Source of the DNA: Chloroflexales bacterium
Lineage (GTDB): Bacteria > Chloroflexota > Chloroflexia > Chloroflexales > Chloroflexaceae
Assembly (NCBI GenBank): GCA_013336035.1
Contig: JAAXUL010000109.1
Span: forward strand, 1 to 13,326
Direction of reading: 5' to 3'
DNA: 13,326 bases
Of this stretch, positions 8,994 to 13,326 are shown piece by piece. The notes beneath the pieces were generated by a model. The model was not told the DNA's origin, ran no database searches, and saw nothing but the letters and a program-made list of their open reading frames with translations. The position numbers and the translations under genes are program-made. How positions within the stretch are numbered: the stretch's first letter is position 1; each line of letters opens with the position of its first letter.

Positions 8994-9063
8994 TCACAGG
9001 TAGCGGAGTAGATGAAGCGCACATAGCAGGGTCCGTGGTAGACTGAGCACAGAAAAGTTCTGC

Positions 9064-9091
9064 CCTGGAGAGCTTGCGAAGGCTCTCCAGG
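9064..9091. repeat. Perfect 10-bp inverted repeat upstream of darT
   Basis: CCTGGAGAGC (9064-9073) and GCTCTCCAGG (9082-9091) pair perfectly around the 8-base loop TTGCGAAG. It lies 73 bases before the darT ATG. Read on the minus strand, CTTTTC follows about eight bases later, a weak terminator-like tail. It may shape the darTG leader or bind a regulator. Confidence 0.6.
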
Positions 9092-9164
9092 CCGAAAACC
9101 AGCGCCAACCAAGGAGACACGAACCTTCTGAAGCCGTGTTAATTGCCAGGATGTGAAGCTCCCT

Positions 9165-9812
9165 ATGTACCCGGTGCCAGCCCAACCCAAGATCTACCAC
9201 ATCCTCCACGTTGACCGGCTGGCCTCGGTGCTCGCCGCAGGCGGGCTATGGTGCGACGCGGAGATGCAGTGCCGCGGGGGCGGCGGCACGACGATCGGGA
9301 TGAGCCGTATCAAGCAGCGCCGGCTTGCCCTACCGGTCAACTGCCATCCCAGCGATCACGTGGGGGACTATGTACCCTTCTACTTTTGCCCGCGTTCAGT
9401 TATGCTGTATATCATCTGGCGGGCAAACCACGAAGATCTCACCTACCGCGGCGGGCAGGGGCCAATCTTGCACCTGCAGGCCGATCTTGCCACAACCGTC
9501 GCCTGGGCAGAGGCCCAGGGCAAGCGCTGGGCGTTCTCATTGTCGAACGCCGGCGCCTACTATACGGAGTTTCGCTCACGCCTCGACCAGCTTGGCGAGG
9601 TGAACTGGCCGGCGGTGGCTGCGACGAACTTTCGCTCCCGAGATGTAAGCGAAGGCAAACAGGCCGAATTTCTTCTGCACCACTTCTTCCCCTGGGAGCT
9701 CGTTGAGTATATTGGTGTCCACTCGCGGGCGATCGAGGGGCAAGTCGTTCAGGTTCTCCGGAGCACAGCGTATCGACCGGCCCTTGTGCGGCGCTCCGAT
9801 TGGTACTATTAG
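9165..9812 (+). CDS. darT: DarT, DNA thymidine ADP-ribosyltransferase toxin
   Basis: DarT enzymes use NAD+ to attach ADP-ribose to thymidine in single-stranded DNA, blocking replication, and act as toxins or anti-phage effectors. The 215-residue protein has the family order: KIYHILHVDRL at the NAD-binding start, the GGLWCDA strand, IKQRRLALPV with the conserved arginines, GDYVPFYFCPRSVMLY, and EGKQAEFLLHHFFPWE. The glutamate of QAEF (residue 168) matches the catalytic glutamate of characterised DarT. I chose the ATG at 9165; a GTG at 9153 adds four residues (MKLP) but its AGGA is too close to serve as a ribosome site. darG begins 11 bases after the stop, so the two form one operon. The key motifs look intact, which implies active toxin. 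Confidence 0.93.
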   Translation: MYPVPAQPKIYHILHVDRLASVLAAGGLWCDAEMQCRGGGGTTIGMSRIKQRRLALPVNCHPSDHVGDYVPFYFCPRSVMLYIIWRANHEDLTYRGGQGPILHLQADLATTVAWAEAQGKRWAFSLSNAGAYYTEFRSRLDQLGEVNWPAVAATNFRSRDVSEGKQAEFLLHHFFPWELVEYIGVHSRAIEGQVVQVLRSTAYRPALVRRSDWYY

Positions 9813-9823
9813 GGAGGGGCACC

Positions 9824-10885
9824 ATGATCACCTATCAAACTGGCGACCTCCTCCAGGCCGACGTCGAGGCCCTAGTCAACACTGTCAACTGCGTTGGCAT
9901 CATGGGGCGCGGCATCGCGCTGCAGTTCAAAAACGCCTACGAGGACAACTACAAGGCCTATGTCGCGGCCTGTAAACGCGGCGAGGTCCAGCCGGGCCGC
10001 ATGCTTGTCTTTGAGACAAATGCCCTAATCGGCCCGAGGTACATTATCAACTTCCCCACCAAGCGTGACTGGCGTGGCAAGAGCCGGCTCGAATACATCG
10101 ATACTGGCCTGACCGCACTGGTAGAGGAGATCCGACGGCGTGACATCCACTCCATCGCGATTCCTCCCCTGGGCAGTGGCCTTGGTGGCCTGGACTGGCA
10201 AGTCGTGCGGCCACGGATCGCGGCCGCCCTGGAACCGCTCGATGGGGTGCGCGTGGAGATCTACGAGCCGTCGGCGCCCCAGGAGCGGCCGGCCCCGGCG
10301 CAGGCCCCAAAGACACCTAGGATGACGGCGGGCCGGGCCGCCCTTGTGCTGCTGATGCACCGCTACCTCGGCGGCCTCATGGACCCCTTCGTCACCCTGC
10401 TGGAAGTCCATAAGCTGATGTACTTCATGCAGGAGGCCGGACAGCCCCTGCGCCTCGACTTTAGGAAGGCGATCTACGGCCCCTACGCCGAGAATCTGCG
10501 CCACGTCCTGCACGCTGTTGAGGGCTACTTTGTGACAGGGTACGCCGATGGCGGCGATGAACCAGGCAAACCACTTGAGCTCCTCCCCGGTGCGGTCGAG
10601 GCCGCCACCCCACTGCTCCGAGAAGACAAGGAAGCCCATGCCCGCTTCGATCGGGTCGCTAACCTCGTCGATGGCTTCGAGACACCATTTGGGCTTGAGC
10701 TGCTCTCGACTGTCCACTGGGTCGCGCGCAACGAGGGTACGCACACGGCAGAGGGTGTGATCGAGGGGACGCATAGCTGGAACGAGCGTAAACGTCGCTT
10801 CTCCGCCGACCAGATCATCCTCACGCGCGATGTGCTGATGCGCAAAGGCTGGCTGGAAGCCCAACCCATCGCCGCCGGTACATAA
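9824..10885 (+). CDS. darG: DarG, macrodomain antitoxin of DarT
   Basis: DarG neutralises DarT in two ways: the N-terminal macrodomain removes ADP-ribose from thymidine, and the C-terminal domain binds the toxin. The 353 residues show both. The macrodomain (1 to about 155) has the ribose-binding NTVNCVGIMGRGIALQF (19-35), FPTKRDWRGKSRLEYI with K80 at the position of the catalytic lysine of studied DarG, and PPLGSGLGGLDW (114-125). After a Pro/Ala linker the C-terminal domain (about 165-345) carries LLEVHKLMYFMQEAG and FRKAIYGPYAENLRH. The ATG at 9824 follows GGAGGGG; a TTG at 9800 inside darT is not needed. The full-length, intact antitoxin indicates a functional pair. Confidence 0.94.
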   Translation: MITYQTGDLLQADVEALVNTVNCVGIMGRGIALQFKNAYEDNYKAYVAACKRGEVQPGRMLVFETNALIGPRYIINFPTKRDWRGKSRLEYIDTGLTALVEEIRRRDIHSIAIPPLGSGLGGLDWQVVRPRIAAALEPLDGVRVEIYEPSAPQERPAPAQAPKTPRMTAGRAALVLLMHRYLGGLMDPFVTLLEVHKLMYFMQEAGQPLRLDFRKAIYGPYAENLRHVLHAVEGYFVTGYADGGDEPGKPLELLPGAVEAATPLLREDKEAHARFDRVANLVDGFETPFGLELLSTVHWVARNEGTHTAEGVIEGTHSWNERKRRFSADQIILTRDVLMRKGWLEAQPIAAGT

Positions 10886-10924
10886 GCCAGTTACCTGAAG
10901 CGCCCCTTGCCGATGCGTACCGAG

Positions 10925-10978
10925 AGGTGTGCATCTCGCCCCTCTTACGAGGGATTGAGATGCACACCTGTTTCTATT
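10925..10978 (+). terminator. Nested hairpin with T-rich tail after darG
   Basis: AGGTGTGCATCTC (10925-10937) pairs perfectly with GAGATGCACACCT (10957-10969). Inside, CCCTC (10940-10944) pairs with GAGGG (10949-10953) around TTAC. The right arm is followed by GTTTCTATT, a modest U-tract, so this is probably the intrinsic terminator of darTG. The stem is unusually long, and the GAGGGATTGAGA part resembles the 3' end of some CRISPR repeats; only one copy exists here. Confidence 0.55.
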
Positions 10979-11066
10979 GACGCCCCCCGCCGTACCATAG
11001 CCGCAGCAGCGCGCCTTGCACAGAGTCCACGACGGCATGGCCAGTTAGCCAGTACGGCTGTGCTTA

Positions 11067-11095
11067 TTGACGCCACCCACTGGATTACGTACCAT
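11067..11095 (+). promoter_or_regulatory. Promoter of the MNT-HicBA operon
   Basis: TTGACG (11067-11072), a 17-base spacer and TACCAT (11090-11095) lie 35 bases upstream of the MNT start codon, with GGAG six bases before that ATG. The -35 matches consensus at five of six positions, the -10 at four. Confidence 0.5.
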
Positions 11096-11129
11096 ACGCC
11101 CAAGGAAGGCCTCGCGATAGGAGCGGTGG

Positions 11130-11450
11130 ATGGTTCAGTCCGATCAAATCCAGGCCCTCAGCGACCAGATTGCGCGGGCCTTTCAGCCCGGGCAGATTAT
11201 CCTCTTCGGCTCCTACGCCTACGGCATACCAGGCCCAGACTCCCATGTAGATCTGCTGGTGGTCATGCCCTACCCGCGCCACGCCGCCTATCAGGCGGTC
11301 GAGATCCTCACTGCCATCCACCCAGGCTTCCCGGTAGATGTCGTGGTGCGTGCCCCCACCGATCTGGGCAGCCGCGTGGCCCAGGGCGACTTTTTCCTGC
11401 GCGAGGTCGTCGAGCGGGGGCGGGTGCTGTATGCAGGACTTCACGGCTGA
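11130..11450 (+). CDS. MNT-family minimal nucleotidyltransferase (antitoxin type) with altered active site
   Basis: The 106-residue protein has the size and fold of the MNT partners of HEPN toxins. Active MNT antitoxins transfer AMP to a tyrosine of the HEPN ribonuclease and silence it. The signature is visible: ILFGSYAYG (24-32) with G27/S28, then DSHVDLLVV (37-45), then FPVDVVV with D70. The usual motif is S-D-x-D; here the first aspartate is His39 (CAT for GAT), while D41 and D70 remain. Loss of one metal ligand suggests weak or no activity. The start at 11130 has GGAG six bases upstream. The gene overlaps a 13-codon stub matching the start of HEPN proteins, but no HEPN gene follows; hicBA does. 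It may be a relic antitoxin carried by the operon. Confidence 0.85.
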   Translation: MVQSDQIQALSDQIARAFQPGQIILFGSYAYGIPGPDSHVDLLVVMPYPRHAAYQAVEILTAIHPGFPVDVVVRAPTDLGSRVAQGDFFLREVVERGRVLYAGLHG

Positions 11451-11472
11451 GTGGGTTGCCAAGGCCCGCTGA
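11431..11472 (+). pseudogene. HEPN toxin 5' remnant overlapping MNT
   Basis: Inside the last codons of the MNT gene an ATG opens MQDFTAEWVAKAR, followed directly by TGA. HEPN proteins paired with MNT commonly begin with a short leader and an 'EWVxKA' type helix, and their start usually overlaps the MNT end as here. Only the first 13 codons remain before the hicB ribosome site. I infer that the HEPN body was deleted when hicBA was joined on. The match is short, so chance is possible. Confidence 0.45.
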
Positions 11473-11488
11473 CCCAGAGGAGATTTTC

Positions 11489-11740
11489 ATGCTCACCGCG
11501 TATATTCAGGCGGCGATGCGCCACGCGACCTATGAGATCCTTGAGGAAAACGAGGGCTTCTATGGTGAGATCCCGGGCCTCCAGGGGGTCTTGGGGAGTG
11601 CGCCTACACTAGAAGCGTGCCGCGAGGATCTTCAGGAGGCGTTGGAGGGCTGGCTCCTGCTGGGGCTACGCCTTGGCCACACGATACCGCCCATTGATGG
11701 GATTGACTTGATGGCGCCGCTACAGCAAGAGGCGGCCTGA
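11489..11740 (+). CDS. hicB: HicB-like antitoxin
   Basis: HicB binds and inhibits the HicA mRNA interferase. The 83 residues show the partial RNase H-like fold of the family: YEILEENEGFYGEIPGLQGVLGSA (strands), then TLEACREDLQEALEGWLL (helix) and RLGHTIPPIDGIDL. The ATG at 11489 is preceded by AGAGGAGA at good distance; the same frame is open far upstream, but that part is antisense-like and unsupported. The protein ends after the core, without the C-terminal DNA-binding domain that larger HicB proteins use for autoregulation. The stop overlaps the hicA start by one base (TGATG), so translation is coupled. Confidence 0.85.
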   Translation: MLTAYIQAAMRHATYEILEENEGFYGEIPGLQGVLGSAPTLEACREDLQEALEGWLLLGLRLGHTIPPIDGIDLMAPLQQEAA

Positions 11741-11958
11741 TGCCACCCTATGGCCCTGTCTCCCGCACGAACCTGATCCGTGGCTTGCGCGCCCTCGGCT
11801 TCGCCGGCCCGTTCCCCGGCGGCAACCATCTGTATATGGTGCGTGAGCAGCTGCGCGTGACGATCCCGAACCCGCACCATGGCGATATTGGCGTTGGCCT
11901 CCTCATCCGGATCCTCCGCCAGGCCGGCGTCTCCCGCGAGGAGTGGGAGACGGTGTGA
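11740..11958 (+). CDS. hicA: HicA-like mRNA interferase toxin
   Basis: HicA is a small double-stranded-RNA-binding-fold ribonuclease that cleaves mRNA and tmRNA and arrests growth. At 72 residues it has normal length. The pattern is typical: SRTNLIRGLRALGFAGP (helix 1), GGNHLYMV with the presumed catalytic His30, then LRVTIPNPHHGDIGVGLLIRILRQAG and a C-terminal SREEW. It starts on the A of the hicB stop, with AAGAGG upstream inside hicB. The order antitoxin-toxin is the common one for this subgroup. A helix-turn-helix gene follows 28 bases later. Confidence 0.88.
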   Translation: MPPYGPVSRTNLIRGLRALGFAGPFPGGNHLYMVREQLRVTIPNPHHGDIGVGLLIRILRQAGVSREEWETV

Positions 11959-11986
11959 TGGCAGATTTTGGATTGTAGATGTTGGT

Positions 11987-12229
11987 ATGCCCACCGACCC
12001 CACCGACAACCAGAACCCCGTCGACCCGCTGACCGTGGGTGAGCTGATCTCGCTTCAGCAGGCGGCAGAGTACGCGGGGTTATCCCATCAATCTCTCCGT
12101 AATTACATATCCCTGGGCCGCCTAAAAGCTAAAAAACTTGGATCGCAATGGGTGACGACTCGCGCTGCCATTGATGAATACCTGGCCTCGCGCAGCCTCG
12201 ACAACATTCCCAAGAAATATCGCACTTGA
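11987..12229 (+). CDS. Small excisionase/MerR-like helix-turn-helix protein
   Basis: The 80-residue protein carries a winged helix-turn-helix of the excisionase type: ISLQQAAEYAGLSHQSLRNY (21-40), the wing GRLKAKKLGSQWVTTRAAIDEY (44-65), and a short basic tail KKYRT. Such proteins bind DNA as regulators or as recombination directionality factors. I chose the ATG at 11987; no strong ribosome site precedes it, and the longer open frame upstream lies inside hicA. Its last codons contain the -35 box of the next promoter. Codon use is more AT-rich than its neighbours (for example 12081-12150), a sign of separate origin. As hicB lacks a DNA-binding domain, this protein might regulate the operon. 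That is inference. Confidence 0.8.
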   Translation: MPTDPTDNQNPVDPLTVGELISLQQAAEYAGLSHQSLRNYISLGRLKAKKLGSQWVTTRAAIDEYLASRSLDNIPKKYRT

Positions 12230-12254
12230 CAGTAGGACGATACCAACTTACTAT
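12226..12254 (+). promoter_or_regulatory. Strong sigma-70-type promoter
   Basis: A perfect TTGACA (12226-12231) is followed by exactly 17 bases and TACTAT (12249-12254); an overlapping TATACT stands at 12252-12257. It overlaps the stop codon of the helix-turn-helix gene. Transcription would start near 12261. This is the best promoter in the window. Confidence 0.7.
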
Positions 12255-12260
12255 ACTCCC

Positions 12261-12473
12261 ATGAAATGACGTGGCCGCGTAGGTGTTGGTACCACCCGCG
12301 CGGCCACTAACCCCCTCCTGTGGTGGCAGGAAAGGGCTGGGCGCGATTGTACCATCAATCGCGGCGATCCCCGGCCTCACCAGCGACAGCGGTGGGGGCC
12401 GTGCGCGTAGGTTTGTCATTTCGCCGGCGCGGCCAGCGCTCCGAGGCTTAGCGGAGCAGCCTGGAGGATCGCC
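12261..12473 (+). ncRNA. Candidate structured leader or small RNA
   Basis: Directly after the promoter the + strand holds a row of stems: GTGGCCGCG/CGCGGCCAC with inner GGTG/CACC (12271-12307); CCTG/CAGG (12317-12330); perfect CGCGATTG/CAATCGCG around TACCAT (12342-12363); GGCC-CACC/GGTG-GGCC (12373-12400); GCTCCG/CGGAGC (12438-12457). The last lies just before a GGAGG ribosome site. No known riboswitch was recognised, and no gene of convincing quality lies here; a 14-codon frame (12266-12310) covers the first stem. It may be a regulatory leader of the downstream gene or a separate RNA. Confidence 0.4.
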
Positions 12474-12536
12474 GTGACCACGACGGCTACCCCTGGCGTG
12501 CCCCACGGCATCCTCCGGCAACGGAGAGGATCGCCG
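12464..12536 (+). repeat. Duplicated ribosome-site segment GAGGATCGCCG
   Basis: The 11-mer GAGGATCGCCG occurs at 12464-12474 and 12526-12536. Each stands before a start codon: GTG at 12474 and ATG at 12539. The first frame reads out of phase with the real gene and ends at 12728 in Pro/Arg-rich sequence, so probably only the second is used for the repeat-domain protein. A short upstream coupling frame is possible. Confidence 0.45.
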
Positions 12537-12538
12537 CC

Positions 12539-13039
12539 ATGGCACCCAACTCCCCTTCCCCCGCCCCTGGCAACTCGGCCAGCGGCCCGCCCGCCCCACC
12601 CCTCTGTCCGCACAGCCTCATCGCCCTTCTGGAGCGCGACCCGGCCCGCGGCGCCGCCGTGCTGGCCGCGATGCGGCCCAGGCAGCGCGCCGCCCAGGCC
12701 ACGGCCCACGGCGCGCTCCTCGGCGTAGGCGCTGATCGCGTCGAGCGGGAGTGGCGGGTTCTCATCGCCCGCGTCGCCCCCCGACCTGCGTCAACGGCGC
12801 CAGGTGAAGGCGTGGCCACGCCGTGCGCGTCAGTCTACGAGCCCGAGGCCCTCGCCGACCTGATCGTCGAGGAGCCGGCGCTCGCCCACACGTTGCTGCG
12901 GCAACTCTCGGCACTCCAGCGCGTCGCCCAGGCAACCGCCTACGCGGCCTGGCTCGACGGACACGGCATGCCGATGAGCCTCGACGACGTGCTGGCGAGT
13001 TGGGCCACGATGGGCGAGGCGCGCCGTGCCGCAGCGTAA
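12539..13039 (+). CDS. Hypothetical protein with two copies of a 38-residue unit
   Basis: I do not recognise this 166-residue protein. After a Pro/Ser-rich N-terminus (1-22) it contains two copies of the same helical unit, residues 25-62 and 103-140, which align without gaps at 14 of 38 positions. The shared core is QRxAQATAxxAxL, with L, P and A conserved before it. A Pro/Ala linker joins the copies. A short tail (SLDDVLASW) follows. No signal peptide or membrane segment is visible. The ATG at 12539 has GGAGAGGA eight bases upstream, and GC-rich third positions support real coding. The next gene probably starts at a GTG inside its last codons, so it belongs to an operon driven by the promoter at 12226. 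Confidence 0.7.
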   Translation: MAPNSPSPAPGNSASGPPAPPLCPHSLIALLERDPARGAAVLAAMRPRQRAAQATAHGALLGVGADRVEREWRVLIARVAPRPASTAPGEGVATPCASVYEPEALADLIVEEPALAHTLLRQLSALQRVAQATAYAAWLDGHGMPMSLDDVLASWATMGEARRAAA

Positions 13040-13326
13040 GCGCGCAGCCGCACCCGACCCGGCCGCCCACCACCCGCGCCGGCCCTCGCCTGGCACGAGG
13101 AGGGGCACCGGGCCGCGGCCCGGCAGGCGGTGGCGGCCCTGGAGGCGAACGCCGTGCCGGCCTTCTTCCGCGAGGGGGCGGCCGCCGTCGCCCACGCGAG
13201 CCTGGACCCGGACTGCTTCACGCGGCCGATCGCGCCGGTGGAACTCCACGCGGCCGAGAGCCCCGAGCACCGCTTCGACCTGGAACTCCTGGAGGGCAAC
13301 GCTCCGCCCAACCGCCGCTACGAGTA
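13026..13326 (+). CDS. Partial hypothetical protein, probable frameshift near its start
   Basis: The gene runs off the window. From about 13085 to the end one frame has almost only G/C third positions and a normal Ala/Glu/Leu composition, beginning LAWHEEGHRAAARQAVAAL and ending near NAPPNRRYE. That frame has no start codon after the TAA at 13037-13039. A GTG at 13026, overlapping the upstream stop, gives MPQRKRAAAPDPAAHHP in another frame, whose continuation turns Arg/Pro-rich. A one-base loss near 13065-13085 would join the two parts, by mutation or sequencing error. HEEGH fits the HExxH zinc-protease pattern, but too little is visible to call a protease. The product is unknown. Confidence 0.5.
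   Translation, partial: MPQRKRAAAPDPAAHHPRRPSPGTRRGTGPRPGRRWRPWRRTPCRPSSARGRPPSPTRAWTRTASRGRSRRWNSTRPRAPSTASTWNSWRATLRPTAATS

Larger units (their letters stand above)
8779..9164. other. 386-base spacer between sbcC and darT with clustered inverted repeats
   Basis: I see no convincing gene on either strand. A 141-codon minus-strand frame (8765-9190) spans it but has no recognisable domain and reads through all the stem-loops. The spacer carries four strong inverted repeats (8819-8866, 8930-8953, 8963-8993, 9064-9091), the palindrome ACGCGT near 8907 and a small CAGAA/TTCTG repeat (9050-9062). No clear sigma-70 promoter for darT was found, although one must exist here unless darT is read through from sbcC. 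Confidence 0.6.
10886..11096. repeat. Two partial copies of a GCCAGTTA...TATTGACGCC...TACCATA block
   Basis: GCCAGTTA occurs at 10886-10893 and 11040-11047. TATTGACGCC occurs at 10975-10984 and 11065-11074, and TACCATA follows each (10993-10999 and 11090-11096). The box order is the same in both copies. In the second copy the TTGACG to TACCAT spacing is 17, fit for a promoter; in the first it is 10. The darG terminator-like hairpin lies inside copy one. The pattern suggests a decayed tandem duplication of a promoter or operator. Confidence 0.5.

Noticed and set aside
8765..9190. 141-codon - strand frame in the sbcC-darT spacer
   Set aside because: No ribosome site or family likeness, and it reads through four inverted repeats; I prefer noncoding, though a small gene cannot be fully excluded.
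9800..9823. TTG start for darG inside darT
   Set aside because: The ATG at 9824 has an excellent ribosome site and gives the canonical macrodomain start MITYQTGDLL.
10925..10969. CRISPR array
   Set aside because: Only one repeat-like unit, no spacers at regular distance and no cas genes.
10907..11488. Upstream extension of hicB to 10907
   Set aside because: This part is out of phase with the MNT gene and Arg/Pro-rich; HicB starts properly at 11489 after AGAGGAGA.
12474..12728. 84-codon gene starting at GTG 12474
   Set aside because: It has a good GGAGG site but a Pro/Arg/Ser-rich out-of-phase translation over most of its length, overlapping the better-supported frame at 12539.
13094..13108. 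HEEGH as a zinc-protease active site
   Set aside because: One short motif in an incomplete, possibly frameshifted gene; no third metal ligand or family context is visible.
1..13326. tRNA, rRNA, transposase or integrase genes
   Set aside because: None was recognised on either strand; mobility is suggested only by broken gene edges and composition changes.

Overview
The window is about 13.3 kb of GC-rich bacterial DNA from an accessory, defence-type region. Dense high-GC3 genes, the set of toxin-antitoxin families and the protein sequence style suggest a filamentous or phototrophic Chloroflexota relative. That assignment is inference; no rRNA or other taxonomic marker is present.

Layout: (1) Bases 1 to about 165 hold the end of a SpoIIE/PP2C-type phosphatase on the + strand, cut off inside its catalytic domain. 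(2) Bases 136-4293 (- strand) encode a 1385-residue Eco57I-like (type IIG-style) adenine-N6 DNA methyltransferase. Its specificity part (about 336-1345) is much more AT-rich than the rest, and its C-terminus looks truncated where it meets the phosphatase fragment. (3) Divergently, 4574-8778 encode SbcD and SbcC, the Mre11/Rad50-type nuclease complex, overlapping by 13 bases. (4) 8779-9164 has no convincing gene but carries four strong inverted repeats. (5) 9165-10885 is a DarTG pair: a DNA thymidine ADP-ribosyltransferase and its macrodomain antitoxin. (6) A 45-bp nested hairpin follows, then duplicated promoter-like boxes. (7) 11130-12229 is a compact operon: a minimal nucleotidyltransferase (MNT) with an altered active site, a 13-codon stub of its lost HEPN partner, HicB, HicA and a small helix-turn-helix protein. 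(8) At 12226 there is a TTGACA promoter, a roughly 210-nt leader rich in hairpins, a protein made of two copies of a 38-residue unit, and the start of another gene that runs off the window.

Together this is a defence and genome-integrity island. The methyltransferase marks or restricts DNA, SbcCD processes hairpins and DNA ends, DarTG modifies single-stranded DNA, and HicBA targets mRNA. Broken edges are visible at both ends and inside the MNT-HicBA operon, so modules have been cut and rejoined. The least explained parts are the hairpin-rich spacer downstream of sbcC and the promoter/leader/repeat-protein cassette at 12226-13326.
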